The notes beneath the pieces were generated by a model, which was not told the origin of the DNA, did not search any database, and worked only from the letters and a program-made list of their open reading frames with translations. Made by a program: the position numbers and the translations under genes. Below, in pieces: positions 1-10,044 of a stretch of DNA of 64,000 nucleotides. Origin of the DNA: Mesorhizobium sp. NZP2077 (GTDB lineage: Bacteria > Pseudomonadota > Alphaproteobacteria > Rhizobiales > Rhizobiaceae); contig NZ_CP051293.1 of NCBI RefSeq assembly GCF_013170805.1, positions 4,470,001-4,534,000 on the forward strand. Reading direction: 5' to 3'. The number at the start of each line of letters is the position of its first letter. Position 1 is the stretch's first letter.

Positions 1-55
1 CGATTTCTTCACCGCTAGAGCAAGGCACCAACAAACTCGGCAGGGCGCAGCATGA
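1..55 (+). CDS. 3' end of an upstream gene (partial, product unknown)
   Basis: Reading from base 2 there is an open frame ending at a TGA (53-55) that overlaps the ATG of the next gene as ATGA. The visible residues end in TRQGAA. A 4-base stop/start overlap usually marks translational coupling, so an upstream gene of the same operon probably ends here. Only 17 codons are visible, so neither the reading frame nor the product can be confirmed. Confidence 0.3.
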   Translation, partial: DFFTARARHQQTRQGAA

Positions 56-873
56 CACTCTATCGGGCCGATCCGAAACACGGCGTCGCCTGGGTCACGG
101 GCGGCTCGAGCGGTATTGGCCGCTCGCTGGCCAGGGACCTGGCGTCTCAAGGCTATGCGGTGGCGGTGACGGCGCTGGACGACGATCCGATCGACACGCT
201 GATCGTCGAGACCGCGCAGATGCCGGGCAGCGTTACGGCTTTTCCCTGCGACGTGACCGACGAGCAGCGCATGGCAAGAACGGTCGCCGCGATCGAGAAG
301 GAACTCGGCCCCATCGTGCTCGCCGTCTTCAACGCCGGAAACTATATCTCCACGCCTGGAGAAGCTCTCGTCGTCAGCGACTTTCGCAAATCTTTCGAGG
401 TCAATTATTTCGGCATCATCAACGGGCTGGTGCCGGTTGTGGAATATATGCGCGTGCGGGCGCGCGGCCATGTCGTGCTGGTCGGATCTGTCACTGCCTA
501 TTTCGGCTGGCCGACCACGGCCGCCTATGGCGGCACCAAGGCGGCGATCAACATCCTGGCCGAGTCGCTGAAGTACGATTTCGACAAGATGAACATCCGC
601 GTCCAGGTGATAAACCCCGGTTTTGTCGACACGCCGCTGACCGAAAAGAACATGCTGCCAATGCCAGGCCTGATGCCGGTCAGCCGAGCGACACGCCGCA
701 TGGTGAAGGCAATCAAATCCGGCGGCTTCGAAGTCACCTTTCCGTACCGCACGAGCTGGCCGCTGAAATTTCTCAGCCTGTTGCCGAGGCCCGTCACCCG
801 ATGGGTGATCATCTTGATGACCAGTTGGAAGGCCCGACCTCTGCATTACGCGCGTAAGCCGCCGAACGAATAG
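52..873 (+). CDS. short-chain dehydrogenase/reductase (SDR family)
   Basis: A 273-residue NAD(P)-dependent oxidoreductase with a Rossmann fold. The cofactor-binding TGGSSGIG motif lies near residue 17, NAG follows the fourth strand, and the catalytic Ser (GSVTAY) and YxxxK (YGGTK) are in the expected order. PGFVDTPL after the active site is typical of classical SDRs. The C-terminus is a basic, hydrophobic segment (WPLKFLSLLPRPVTRWVIILM) that could associate with the membrane. The start overlaps the stop of an upstream frame, suggesting an operon that begins outside the window. The substrate cannot be read from the sequence. Confidence 0.9.
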   Translation: MTLYRADPKHGVAWVTGGSSGIGRSLARDLASQGYAVAVTALDDDPIDTLIVETAQMPGSVTAFPCDVTDEQRMARTVAAIEKELGPIVLAVFNAGNYISTPGEALVVSDFRKSFEVNYFGIINGLVPVVEYMRVRARGHVVLVGSVTAYFGWPTTAAYGGTKAAINILAESLKYDFDKMNIRVQVINPGFVDTPLTEKNMLPMPGLMPVSRATRRMVKAIKSGGFEVTFPYRTSWPLKFLSLLPRPVTRWVIILMTSWKARPLHYARKPPNE

Positions 874-965
874 ATGCCCACAGGATTTGGTGGTTTCCGC
901 GCTTGAGGGGACGTTGCCTGTTCATGGCCGCCGCCATAGTTTGTTGTTGTTGCGTGGAGTCTGTG

Positions 966-1940
966 ATGGGGCGACGTGTCGTGCTTGCTGTGCTCGGCCT
1001 GATCGTCGTCCTTGCACTCGCTTTCGTGTTGGGTCCACGCGTTCCCATCGACACCACGATCCGTTTCGATCCTTCCGTCATCGGTGACGATCCGCAGGCC
1101 TATGTGGCAAAGGTGGAAGCCGCCGTTCCCGGCATCCGCGACGGGCTGGAGAAGGAGATCGTCTGGGCCAACCAGATGGTGCATGCCAAGACACCGCTGT
1201 CGATCGTCTATATCCACGGCTTCTCGGCTTCGAAGGGCGAGGTCCGCCCCCTGCCCGACGACGTGGCCGACCAGCTCGACGCCAACCTGTTCTACACCCG
1301 CCTCACCGGTCACGGGCAGGACGGCGCGGCGATGACGCAAGGCAGCGTCAATGCCTGGATCAACGACTATGAGGAGGCGCTCGCCATCGGCCGGGCGATC
1401 GGCGACAAGGTCATTGTCATCTCAACCTCGACCGGCGGCTCGCTGGCGGCATGGGAAGCAACGCAACCCGACGCTTCGGATGGCGTGGTGGCGATTGCAT
1501 TCATCTCGCCCAATTTCGGCGTGAGGGCATCCGGCGCCGAGATCCTGACCATGCCATGGGGCAAGCAGATCGCCGAACTCGTTGCCGGCAAGGAACGCAG
1601 CTTCGTGCCGCGCAACGCACTGCACGAAAAATTCTGGACCACCAAATATCCGATCGCCGCGACGATGCCGATGCAGGCGCTGACGGAACTTGCCTATGGC
1701 GCGCCAGTGGAGAAGGCGACCATCCCTGCCCTGTTCATCTTTTCGGATTTGGACAAGGTGGTGCGCGAAGACCGCACTCGCGAAATTGCAGGGCGCTGGG
1801 GTGGTGCGCACGAGTTGGTGCCGCTCGAGAGCACCGGCGACCCAGACAATCATGTCATTGCCGGGGATGCCCTGTCGCCGTCGACCACGGCCTTCCTCGC
1901 GCAGAGGATCGCTGTCTGGATCGAAGCCGTGGTGAAGTAA
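966..1940 (+). CDS. alpha/beta-hydrolase fold protein, membrane-anchored or exported
   Basis: About 324 residues from the ATG at 966, which puts a hydrophobic signal or anchor segment (VVLAVLGLIVVLALAFVLG) at the N-terminus. An earlier in-frame ATG at 903 would add an unlikely Cys-rich leader. The oxyanion-loop motif is IHGFSASKGE. The nucleophile elbow reads S-T-S-T-G, so the usual first Gly of GxSxG is Ser. A candidate acid (FSDLDKVV) and the final His (PDNHVIAGD) are present. The family contains lipases, esterases and lysophospholipases; the substrate is unknown. It lies convergent to rhlE. Confidence 0.85.
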   Translation: MGRRVVLAVLGLIVVLALAFVLGPRVPIDTTIRFDPSVIGDDPQAYVAKVEAAVPGIRDGLEKEIVWANQMVHAKTPLSIVYIHGFSASKGEVRPLPDDVADQLDANLFYTRLTGHGQDGAAMTQGSVNAWINDYEEALAIGRAIGDKVIVISTSTGGSLAAWEATQPDASDGVVAIAFISPNFGVRASGAEILTMPWGKQIAELVAGKERSFVPRNALHEKFWTTKYPIAATMPMQALTELAYGAPVEKATIPALFIFSDLDKVVREDRTREIAGRWGGAHELVPLESTGDPDNHVIAGDALSPSTTAFLAQRIAVWIEAVVK

Positions 1941-1945
1941 GGCTC

Positions 1946-1985
1946 AAACAAAAAGGGGCGACCGAAGCATCGCTTCAGCCGCCCT
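1946..1985 (-). terminator. intrinsic terminator of rhlE
   Basis: An imperfect hairpin pairs GGGCG (1956-1960) with CGCCC (1980-1984) and GAAGC (1964-1968) with GCTTC (1972-1976). Read on the minus strand it is followed by a run corresponding to TTTTTGTTTG. It sits between the convergent hydrolase and rhlE; the U-rich tail is on the rhlE side. Confidence 0.6.
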
Positions 1986-2048
1986 CTTGTTGTCAATCAC
2001 GGCAACCAGCCAGCCCCAAAGGCTTGGCTGATGACAACGCGGTCTGGC

Positions 2049-3473
2049 TTAAGCAGCCCGCGCCGCAGGCCGCTTGCCGCCGAAGCGGCGCTTGTTGTTG
2101 CCTTTGAAGGCCGGCTTGCCGCCTTCCGGCTTGCGCTCGCCAGCAAAGGCCGGCTTGTCGCCGAAACGCTTCTTGCCGAAGCCGTTGCCCTTGTTCTCGC
2201 CGCCTGGACGCCTGCCGTCGCGACGACCGTTACGGTCGTTGCGATCATTGGCGGGCTCGAAGCGCTCGTTCTTTTCCGCCGGATTGCGCACAGGATCGGG
2301 GCTGCCGAGATGGTCGGCAACGATCGGCAGCTTGGTGCGGATGATGCGCTCGACCTGACGCAGCTTGCTGCTTTCCGAAGGATCGCAAAGCGTGATCGCA
2401 ATGCCGTCCATGCCGTTGCGGCCGGTACGGCCGATGCGGTGGACGTAGCTTTCGGCCTCGTCGGGCAGATCGAAATTCACGACATGGCTGATGCCGGGGA
2501 CGTCGATGCCGCGTGCGGCGATATCGGTCGCAACCAGGATGCGCACCGATCCCTCACGGAAATCGTTGAGTGCCTTCTGACGAGCATTTTGCGACTTGTT
2601 GCCGTGAATGACGGCGGCCTTGAAGCCATCGCGCTCGAGGTCCTTGGTCACGCGGTCGGCACCATGCTTGGTGCGCGAGAAGATGATGACGGACTTCATC
2701 GCCTCGTCGGCGAGCATCGTCGACAGCACCTGGCGCTTCTGCTTGGTGCGGGCGAAGACGACGCCTTGCGAGATTTCGACCGCCGCCGTGCTCTGGGGCG
2801 AGACTTCGATGCGCACAGGGTTCTTCAACAGGCCCTTGGCCAGTTCGGCGATCTCGTCCGGCATGGTGGCCGAGAACAGCGCAGTCTGGCGATCAGGTGC
2901 GGTCGCCTTGGCGATCCGCTTGACGTCGTTGATGAAGCCCATGTCGAGCATGCGATCGCCCTCGTCCAGCACCAGCCATTTGGTGTCGGAGAGAATGAGG
3001 TCGCCCTCGCGCACCAGGTCCGTCAACCGGCCCGGCGTTGCAATCAGGATGTCGACGCCGGGCGCAACCTTCTTCACCTGGCTGAAGCGCGAGACGCCGC
3101 CCAACACCAGTGCGGTGGAGACATGCTGGCCTTTTGCGAGGATCTTGATGGTGTCTTCGATCTGTACCGCGAGTTCGCGCGTCGGCGCCAGGATGAGCGC
3201 ACGGGCCGTCTTGGCGCGTCGCTTGGTGCCGAGCGCGATGATCTTCGACAGGATCGGCAACGCAAAAGCCGCGGTCTTGCCGGAGCCCGTCTGCGCAATG
3301 CCGAAAATGTCACGGCCTTCCAGCTGCGGCGGGATCGCCTGCGTCTGGATCGGCTTCGGTTCGGTGAAGCCGGCGTTATGGGTGGCCTTGAGCAGCGCAC
3401 CCGTAATTCCCAGCGCTGCGAAACCGGTGAGTTCCGTAGTGACGTTGCCGGGCAAAGTGTTTTCGTTGGTCAA
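2049..3473 (-). CDS. rhlE: ATP-dependent RNA helicase, RhlE-type DEAD-box family
   Basis: A 474-residue superfamily 2 RNA helicase. Visible motifs are the Q motif (FTEPKPIQTQAIP, about 36-48), Walker A AQTGSGKT (60-67), PTREL (97-101), TPGR (146-149), motif II DEGD (170-173), SAT (FSATMP) and motif VI HRIGRTGR. Motif II is Asp-Glu-Gly-Asp instead of DEAD; the middle codon is GGC, an Ala-to-Gly change. The C-terminal tail of about 90 residues is very rich in Arg, Lys, Gly and Asn, as in RNA-binding tails of RhlE proteins. Family members remodel RNA in ribosome assembly, decay and cold adaptation. The gene is monocistronic with its own terminator and a long upstream region. Confidence 0.93.
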   Translation of the reverse strand: MTNENTLPGNVTTELTGFAALGITGALLKATHNAGFTEPKPIQTQAIPPQLEGRDIFGIAQTGSGKTAAFALPILSKIIALGTKRRAKTARALILAPTRELAVQIEDTIKILAKGQHVSTALVLGGVSRFSQVKKVAPGVDILIATPGRLTDLVREGDLILSDTKWLVLDEGDRMLDMGFINDVKRIAKATAPDRQTALFSATMPDEIAELAKGLLKNPVRIEVSPQSTAAVEISQGVVFARTKQKRQVLSTMLADEAMKSVIIFSRTKHGADRVTKDLERDGFKAAVIHGNKSQNARQKALNDFREGSVRILVATDIAARGIDVPGISHVVNFDLPDEAESYVHRIGRTGRNGMDGIAITLCDPSESSKLRQVERIIRTKLPIVADHLGSPDPVRNPAEKNERFEPANDRNDRNGRRDGRRPGGENKGNGFGKKRFGDKPAFAGERKPEGGKPAFKGNNKRRFGGKRPAARAA

Positions 3474-3884
3474 AATAATCTTCTTTCACGCGGCTCCGTG
3501 GCCGCAAACATCATTGGCGGCAGGGCGCAACCTGCCGTCGAAAAATTTGATATGAAACGACAGGGCGGGCGGACGTAAACGTCCACTCGGCTGCGCTGTC
3601 GTGCCCGCAGGCGTCATGCCACGGGGCTTTTTCGCCACTTTGTGATGTACCGGAAAGAGGGACCGATAGACCGGAAAGAGGGAAAACAGACGCAACCAGT
3701 CTCATTTGTCGAGAAGGCCGGAATCTCCCGGCCCAAGCGCCTATGGGCTGCATATGGCTGAGTTCGCCCCGGAATGCAAGGGGTGTCATGTTGCGGTGCA
3801 GCAATAACCGGCCAAAAGCCGACGCTTGCGCTCCCCGGCAGGCATCATTACCACAAATGCAGCTGCTATTTTGGGGACCAAGCG
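3474..3884. other. intergenic region between divergent rhlE and pccB
   Basis: About 410 bp without a convincing gene. It must hold the promoters of rhlE (leftward) and pccB (rightward). The only clear structure is a 14-base direct repeat at 3649-3683, listed separately. A GGGGA sequence about nine bases before the pccB ATG is the likely ribosome binding site. I did not recognise a confident -35/-10 pair. Confidence 0.5.
3649..3683. repeat. 14-bp direct repeat with 21-bp period upstream of rhlE
   Basis: ACCGGAAAGAGGGA occurs at 3649-3662 and again exactly at 3670-3683, so the copies are offset by 21 bp (two helical turns). The arrangement suggests a tandem site for a DNA-binding protein in the rhlE/pccB intergenic region, but it could be a chance duplication. 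Confidence 0.6.
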
Positions 3885-5417
3885 ATGAAGGACGTGCTGA
3901 AGGAACTCGAGCGCCGGCGCGACATCGCCCGCATGGGTGGCGGCCAGGCGCGCATCGATGCCCAGCACAAGAAGGGCAAGCTCACCGCGCGTGAACGCAT
4001 CGAGGTGTTTCTCGATGAAGGCTCGTTCGAAGAATTCGACATGTATGTCGAGCACCGCTCGACCGATTTCGGCATGGAGAAAACCAAGATCGCCGGCGAT
4101 GGTGTCGTCACCGGCTGGGGCACGGTCAATGGCCGGCCCGTCTACCTCTTCGCCAAGGATTTCACCGTGTTCGGCGGCTCGCTGTCGGAGGCCCATGCCG
4201 AGAAGGTCATCAAGGTGCAGGAGATGGCGCTGCGCAACCGCGCGCCGATCATCGGCATTTACGACGCCGGCGGCGCCCGCATCCAGGAAGGCGTGGCGGC
4301 CCTTGGCGGCTATGCCGAGATTTTTCAGCGCAATGTGCTGGCCTCCGGCGTCATTCCTCAGATTTCCGTGATCATGGGCCCGTGCGCCGGCGGCGACGTC
4401 TATTCGCCTGCCATGACCGACTTCATCTTCATGGTGCGCGACACCTCCTACATGTTCGTCACCGGGCCGGATGTGGTGAAGACCGTCACCAACGAGACGG
4501 TGACGGCCGAGAGCCTTGGCGGTGCCTCGGTGCACACGACCAAATCGTCCATCGCCGACGGCGCCTATGACAATGATGTCGAGGCGCTCCTACAGATGCG
4601 CCGGCTGGTCGATTTCCTGCCTGCGTCGAACACGTCGGAAATCCCCGAGATCGAATGCTATCAGTCGGTCACCGACCATGATCCGTCGCTCGACCGGCTG
4701 ATCCCCGACAACGCCAACAAGCCGTACGACATCAAGGAATTGATCCTGAAGGTCGCCGATGAAGGCGACTTCTTCGAAATCCAGCAGAGTTTTGCCAAGA
4801 ACATCGTTACCGGCTTCGGGCGTGTCGATGGCCGCACTGTCGGCTTCGTCGCCAACCAGCCGATGGTGCTGGCCGGCGTGCTCGATTCCGACGCCAGCCG
4901 CAAGGCAGCGCGCTTCGTGCGCTTCTGCGACTGTTTTTCCATCCCGATCGTTACCTTCGTCGATGTCCCCGGCTTCCTGCCCGGCACGGCGCAGGAATAT
5001 GGCGGGCTGATCAAGCATGGCGCCAAGCTTTTGTTCGCCTATGCCGAGGCGACCGTGCCGAAGATCACCGTCATTACCCGCAAAGCCTATGGCGGCGCCT
5101 ATGACGTGATGGCCTCAAAACACCTGCGCGGCGACATGAACTATGCCTGGCCGACGGCGCAGATCGCCGTGATGGGCGCCAGGGGGGCGGTCGAGATCAT
5201 CTACCGCAAGGACATTGGCGACGCGGAAAAGATCGCAGCCCATACAAAGGCTTACGAGGATCGCTTCCTGTCACCCTTCGTCGCCGCCGAGCGCGGCTAT
5301 GTCGACGAGGTGATCATGCCGCACTCGACCCGCCGCCGTATTGCGCGCGCACTCAGGATGCTGCGCAACAAGGACATGCAGAACCCTTGGAAGAAGCACG
5401 ACAACATTCCGCTGTGA
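3885..5417 (+). CDS. pccB: propionyl-CoA carboxylase, carboxyltransferase (beta) subunit
   Basis: A 510-residue biotin-dependent carboxyltransferase subunit. It transfers carboxyl from carboxybiotin to propionyl-CoA, giving methylmalonyl-CoA in the methylmalonyl pathway. The family signatures [11 protein letters not shown], the oxyanion-hole regions ([16 protein letters not shown] and [10 protein letters not shown]) and [18 protein letters not shown] are intact, and the length is standard. The ATG at 3885 gives the usual N-terminus [11 protein letters not shown]; an upstream in-frame start would add 37 uncharacteristic residues. The partner biotin-carrying alpha subunit (pccA) is not in the window, so it must be encoded elsewhere. 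Confidence 0.96.
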   Translation: MKDVLKELERRRDIARMGGGQARIDAQHKKGKLTARERIEVFLDEGSFEEFDMYVEHRSTDFGMEKTKIAGDGVVTGWGTVNGRPVYLFAKDFTVFGGSLSEAHAEKVIKVQEMALRNRAPIIGIYDAGGARIQEGVAALGGYAEIFQRNVLASGVIPQISVIMGPCAGGDVYSPAMTDFIFMVRDTSYMFVTGPDVVKTVTNETVTAESLGGASVHTTKSSIADGAYDNDVEALLQMRRLVDFLPASNTSEIPEIECYQSVTDHDPSLDRLIPDNANKPYDIKELILKVADEGDFFEIQQSFAKNIVTGFGRVDGRTVGFVANQPMVLAGVLDSDASRKAARFVRFCDCFSIPIVTFVDVPGFLPGTAQEYGGLIKHGAKLLFAYAEATVPKITVITRKAYGGAYDVMASKHLRGDMNYAWPTAQIAVMGARGAVEIIYRKDIGDAEKIAAHTKAYEDRFLSPFVAAERGYVDEVIMPHSTRRRIARALRMLRNKDMQNPWKKHDNIPL

Positions 5418-5452
5418 TTGGGATGCAGTCAGAGTTCCGTAAGCGCCGTGGA

Positions 5453-6982
5453 TCAGCGCCTGCCGCGTGCTTCGACCAGTTCGCGCAGCACCGGCACCAG
5501 CGCCAGCGGCAGATCCTCGGCAATCAGCCCCGGCCCAAACCGGCTGCCGGTCTCGGCATGGATCCACACCGCCGCGCAGGCTGCTTCGAACGCTGGCATG
5601 GCTTGCGCCAGCAACCCGGCGGCGATGCCGGACAGCACGTCGCCGGAGCCGGCTGTGGCAAGCCATGGTGCGCCGTTGGAATTGATCGCCGCCCGGCCAT
5701 CGGGAGCCGCAATCACCGTGTCGGCGCCCTTGTAGACGATGACGGCATTGGCACGTTTGGCCGCCGCGCGCGCCTTGTCCAGCTTGGAGGAGGCGTCATC
5801 ACCGGCAATGTCTGGAAACAGCCTGGCGAACTCGCCTTCGTGCGGTGTCATCACCAAGGCCGGTGCATTTGACCCGCGCGCCGCTTCGAACAAGGCATCC
5901 GGCGCCTCGCGAAACGCGGTGATGGCGTCGGCGTCGAACACGAGGCCATCGACCCGTGCGGCAGCACCTTGCGGTTGGCTGGTGGCAAGGAGTGCCAGCC
6001 CAAAGGTCCGTGTTTTTTCGCCGACGCCAAAGCCCGGTCCGAGAACGAAGGCCGAGGGCCGGCGTTCGCCGACAAATTCGCTGACGTCGCTGACGTCGTC
6101 GGTCTTGCGCAGCATGATCGAGGTCAGATGGGCGGCATTGACTTGCATGGCGTTGCCCGGCGACAGCACGGTCACCGCCCCTGCCCCGCTTCGAGCCGCG
6201 GCCAGCGCCGACAGCCGCGCCGCGCCGGTGGCGCTCGGCCCACCGGAAAAGACGCCGACATGGCCGCGCTTGTATTTGTGCGCATCGACAGCCGGAACCG
6301 GGAAAGCGCGCAGCCAATGCGCCGGCCTGTTCTCGAACGCCTGGGGCTGGAGCCGTGCGATGATGTCGTCGCCGATGCCGATATCGGCAAGCACGATCTC
6401 GCCGCACCGTTCGCGACCGGGCAGAAGCAGATGGCCGGGCTTCTTGCGTGCAAAGGTGACGGTAAGATCTGAAGTAAATGCCTTGCTCAGCACTTTGCCG
6501 CTATCACCTGAAACGCCGGAAGGCAGATCGACCGCGACAACGGGCAAATGCAGGTCCGTGACAATTTCGACCGCCTTGGCGGAATCGCCGGACAGCGGCT
6601 TGGACAACCCTGCCCCGTAAAGTGCGTCGATCACGATCGAGCCGGGTTCGGCTACAAAGGTGGACAGCGGCCGCGGCTCGATCGGGCATTCCGCCGCAGC
6701 GAGCGCCGCGTCGCTTTGCGGCCTCGGCGCACCGGACGCCCAGATTGTCGTGGCAATGCCGTTGCCGGCCAGGATGCGGGCGACGATATACCCGTCGCCG
6801 CCATTGTTGCCCGGCCCGCAAAGCACATGGACATGTGTTGCTGAGGGATAGTGCTTGAGAACTTCGGCCGCGACCGCCTCGCCGGCGCGCCGCATCAGGC
6901 CAAAACCGTTCAGCGGGCCGGCGGCAATCGTCAGCCGATCCGCCTCGCTCATTTCGGCGGGAGAAAGAAGTTCGTTGCTCAT
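5453..6982 (-). CDS. nnr: bifunctional NAD(P)HX epimerase / ADP-dependent NAD(P)HX dehydratase
   Basis: A 509-residue metabolite-repair enzyme that converts damaged hydrated NADH and NADPH back to the normal cofactors. The N-terminal half (about 1-215) is the YjeF_N epimerase domain with GPGNNGGDGYIVAR. The C-terminal half (about 220-509) is the ribokinase-like YjeF_C dehydratase domain with GPGFG, TPHEGEF and the nucleotide-binding ATAGSGDVLSG motif. Both active halves appear complete. It converges on pccB with only about 35 bp between the stops, and its 5' end borders the glnB control region. Confidence 0.95.
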   Translation of the reverse strand: MSNELLSPAEMSEADRLTIAAGPLNGFGLMRRAGEAVAAEVLKHYPSATHVHVLCGPGNNGGDGYIVARILAGNGIATTIWASGAPRPQSDAALAAAECPIEPRPLSTFVAEPGSIVIDALYGAGLSKPLSGDSAKAVEIVTDLHLPVVAVDLPSGVSGDSGKVLSKAFTSDLTVTFARKKPGHLLLPGRERCGEIVLADIGIGDDIIARLQPQAFENRPAHWLRAFPVPAVDAHKYKRGHVGVFSGGPSATGAARLSALAAARSGAGAVTVLSPGNAMQVNAAHLTSIMLRKTDDVSDVSEFVGERRPSAFVLGPGFGVGEKTRTFGLALLATSQPQGAAARVDGLVFDADAITAFREAPDALFEAARGSNAPALVMTPHEGEFARLFPDIAGDDASSKLDKARAAAKRANAVIVYKGADTVIAAPDGRAAINSNGAPWLATAGSGDVLSGIAAGLLAQAMPAFEAACAAVWIHAETGSRFGPGLIAEDLPLALVPVLRELVEARGRR

Positions 6983-7075
6983 GGATTGCCGATCTGCATT
7001 CGTTCAAGCATTGTCCAGTTTTCGGCTCGACGCAAACGGGGAGGAGTTGTTGCGATCCGCCGCCAGACCGCAGGA

Positions 7076-7092
7076 TGCACGTCGCAGGTGCA
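7076..7092. promoter_or_regulatory. NtrC-type enhancer site upstream of glnB
   Basis: TGCACGTCGCAGGTGCA is a 17-bp dyad (TGCACG-N5-GGTGCA) that fits the enterobacterial/rhizobial NtrC consensus TGCACY-N5-GGTGCA. Its centre lies roughly 200 bp upstream of the predicted glnB transcription start, a normal distance for an enhancer acting on a sigma-54 promoter. Weaker half-sites (TGCACT at 7184, GGTGC at 7212) follow downstream. Confidence 0.65.
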
Positions 7093-7239
7093 AGATTGCC
7101 CACATCATGAGCAACTTGCCTGGTTTTTGTGCGGACGCAAATGACGGCACTGTGTAGGCTCTTGCAGCCCATGCCGCATCCGTTGCACTGAATGACGCGA
7201 ATTTGCATCCAGGTGCGGCATGGCTTCGAAATCGTATGA

Positions 7240-7677
<438 letters not shown>

Positions 7678-7738
7678 CAAGCCATCCTCCAAGAACCGTC
7701 ATCCATCAAAAAACGTCATCAAATTAGGGATACATGAC

Positions 7739-9148
7739 ATGACGACAGCCAAAGACATCATGAAGCAGATCAAGGACAACGACGTGAAATTCGTCGACCT
7801 GCGCTTCACCGACCCGAAGGGCAAGCTGCAGCACGTGACGATGGATGTCGTCGAGGTCGAGGAAGACATGTTTGCCGATGGCGTCATGTTCGACGGCTCC
7901 TCGATCGCCGGCTGGAAGGCCATCAACGAGTCCGACATGGTGCTGATGCCCGATCCCGACACGGTTCACATGGATCCGTTCTTCGCGCAGTCGACCATGG
8001 TCATCCTGTGCGACATCCTCGATCCGGTTTCGGGCGAATCCTACAACCGCGATCCGCGCGGCACGGCCAAGAAGGCCGAGGCCTACATGAAGGCCGAAGG
8101 CATCGGCGACACCATCTATGTCGGCCCGGAAGCCGAGTTCTTCGTGTTCGACGACGTCAAGTACAAGGCCGATCCCTACAACACCGGCTTCAAGCTCGAC
8201 TCCACCGAACTGCCGTCGAATGACGACACCGACTACGAGACCGGCAACCTCGGCCACCGTCCGCGCGTCAAGGGCGGCTACTTCCCGGTGCCGCCGATCG
8301 ACAGCGCGCAGGACATGCGCTCGGAAATGCTGACCGTGCTCGCCGAAATGGGCGTGCGCGTCGAAAAGCATCACCACGAAGTCGCTGCCGCCCAGCATGA
8401 GCTTGGCATCAAGTTCGACGCGCTGGTGCGCAATGCCGACAAGATGCTGATCTACAAATACGTCGTGCACCAGGTCGCCAACGCCTATGGCAAGACGGCA
8501 ACCTTCATGCCGAAGCCGATCTTCGGCGATAACGGCTCGGGCATGCACGTCCACATGTCGATCTGGAAGGGTGGCAAGCCGACCTTCGCCGGCAATGAAT
8601 ATGCCGGACTGTCGGAGAACTGCCTGTTCTTCATTGGCGGCGTCATCAAGCACGCCAAGGCGGTCAACGCGTTCACCAACCCGCTGACCAACTCCTACAA
8701 GCGTCTGGTGCCCGGCTATGAAGCGCCGGTGCTGCTCGCCTATTCGGCACGCAACCGCTCGGCCTCCTGCCGCATCCCGTTCGGCTCGTCGCCGAAGGCC
8801 AAGCGCGTCGAGGTTCGCTTCCCCGATCCGGGCGCGAACCCCTACCTCGCCTTCTCCGCCTTGCTGATGGCCGGTCTCGACGGCATCAAGAACAAGATCC
8901 ATCCGGGACAGCCGATGGACAAGGATCTCTACGACCTGCCGCCGAAGGAGCTGAAGAAGATCCCGACCGTCTGCGGCTCGCTGCGTGAAGCGCTCCAGAG
9001 CCTCGACAAGGACCGCGGCTTCCTGAAAGCCGGCGGCGTCTTCGACGACGACCAGATCGACAGCTACATCGAGCTGAAGATGGCCGAGGTGATGCGCTTC
9101 GAAATGACCCCGCATCCGGTCGAATACGACATGTACTATTCGGTCTAA
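7739..9148 (+). CDS. glnA: glutamine synthetase type I (GSI-beta)
   Basis: A 469-residue dodecameric enzyme that condenses ammonium and glutamate to glutamine using ATP. Signatures are [10 protein letters not shown] near the N-terminus, [11 protein letters not shown] (metal ligands), [10 protein letters not shown], the ATP-binding [11 protein letters not shown] and NRSASCRIP. Tyr398 within LYDLPP is the adenylylation target of GlnE, marking it as the regulated beta subtype. An ATG at 7734 runs into an immediate TGA, so the ATG at 7739 preceded by AGGGA is the start. It is cotranscribed with glnB and ends at a strong terminator. Confidence 0.98.
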   Translation: MTTAKDIMKQIKDNDVKFVDLRFTDPKGKLQHVTMDVVEVEEDMFADGVMFDGSSIAGWKAINESDMVLMPDPDTVHMDPFFAQSTMVILCDILDPVSGESYNRDPRGTAKKAEAYMKAEGIGDTIYVGPEAEFFVFDDVKYKADPYNTGFKLDSTELPSNDDTDYETGNLGHRPRVKGGYFPVPPIDSAQDMRSEMLTVLAEMGVRVEKHHHEVAAAQHELGIKFDALVRNADKMLIYKYVVHQVANAYGKTATFMPKPIFGDNGSGMHVHMSIWKGGKPTFAGNEYAGLSENCLFFIGGVIKHAKAVNAFTNPLTNSYKRLVPGYEAPVLLAYSARNRSASCRIPFGSSPKAKRVEVRFPDPGANPYLAFSALLMAGLDGIKNKIHPGQPMDKDLYDLPPKELKKIPTVCGSLREALQSLDKDRGFLKAGGVFDDDQIDSYIELKMAEVMRFEMTPHPVEYDMYYSV

Positions 9149-9170
9149 GACCCTTTGGGATAACCATGCA

Positions 9171-9206
9171 AAGCCCTTGAAGGGTTTTCGCCTTCAAGGG
9201 CTTTTT
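9171..9206 (+). terminator. intrinsic terminator of glnB-glnA
   Basis: A perfect 13-bp stem, AAGCCCTTGAAGG (9171-9183) with its complement at 9191-9203, around a 7-base loop and overlapping a TTTTT run at 9202-9206. It begins 22 bp after the glnA stop. Confidence 0.9.
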
Positions 9207-9763
9207 GCTGCCCACCAATGCTTTGCGCGTTTGGCCAGCCACGCAACAGCGGGCAAGCTCTTTTGGTTCTAGAGAATTGTTTGATGGCAGGACTTGGCTG
9301 GGCTATGGCCACCGGCAGAAACCGCAAATGAAGGCTGACGGCTGGCCTTTTCAACCGTGATCAAAAGCCAGGAGCGAGCGGCACACTGCCTCAGGCTGCA
9401 ATGCCCGCTCGTCCGGCGCCCCCGCCAATGCCGTCGTTCAAGAAACCCCGCCCCGTTCGAACAGCATCGCTTTGGCGTAACCCCAAGACCCGAATACGCA
9501 TGCTGCGATGCAATCTGTCAACGCCGCCGGCCGGAGGTGTCGAACGCCGATTTCAGTGCTTGATCAGAGGCTTATATAACTGATCATTGGTGTACGGACG
9601 ACCTGAAACAGGCTGTTTTCCGGGCTTTTTCAGGGAACGCGGAACAGCATGCCACCCGTGCCGGCAATCGGCGTCAGCTAAAAGCCTCTCCGGCTAGCGA
9701 ATTTGCCCGGTCCTTTTCAACCTGACTTTTTTTGGGGGAATTCGCTCCGCCTGGCAGGTATGC
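9207..9763. other. non-coding scrap region after glnA
   Basis: About 550 bp with no convincing gene on either strand. The short open frames present have no ribosome binding site and a composition typical of frame shadows. No tRNA or mobile-element end was recognised. It adjoins two truncated genes, so it may be the eroded remainder of a larger lost segment. Confidence 0.5.
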
Positions 9764-9794
9764 CAAAAAGAACCCCGGCAAGGGCCGGGGTTCT
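9764..9794 (-). terminator. intrinsic terminator after the permease remnant
   Basis: An 11-bp perfect stem, AGAACCCCGGC (9769-9779) with GCCGGGGTTCT (9784-9794), tetraloop AAGG, followed on the minus strand by a T run (A at 9765-9769). It is about 30 bp past the stop of the permease fragment. The AAAAAGAACCCCGGC stretch is the same as at the glnII terminator (10723-10737). Confidence 0.8.
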
Positions 9795-9823
9795 CGCACG
9801 GACAAAACGTCGGACGGTGACGT

Positions 9824-10042
9824 CTATCCGGCAAGCTCGTCCGGGCCGTGCGGGTTCCAGTCCGTTCGCCTGGCCAGGACCAGCACATAGTAGATCGCCG
9901 CCACGGCCATGATCAGCAGCGTCGCGATCAGGCTCGGCCGCCCGAAGGCGGCGTCGAGCAGGTTTTGGTACGCGACATAGACCAGCGCGACGAAGGCAAG
10001 GATGGCCGGAACCGGAAACAAGGGCATGCGGTAGTGTCCGCC
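9824..10042 (-). pseudogene. 3' remnant of an amino-acid permease (APC superfamily-like)
   Basis: The frame encodes YRMPLFPVPAILAF followed by two hydrophobic segments (VALVYVAYQNLL and SLIATLLIMAVAAIYYVLVL), then a short polar tail and a stop. This resembles the last two membrane segments of APC-type amino-acid transporters, whose tail typically begins with a YRMPLFP-like turn. Everything upstream is missing: beyond about 10042 the frame continues into sequence that belongs, on the other strand, to a peptidase C-terminus. A start at 10027 would give a 67-residue membrane peptide, but a broken permease is the more economical reading. Its own terminator survives. Confidence 0.65.
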
Positions 10043-10044
10043 AG

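Noticed and set aside
9357..9563. Short plus-strand frame after the glnA terminator
   Set aside because: Arg/Cys/Pro-rich composition, no ribosome binding site and no family resemblance; it looks like random open sequence.
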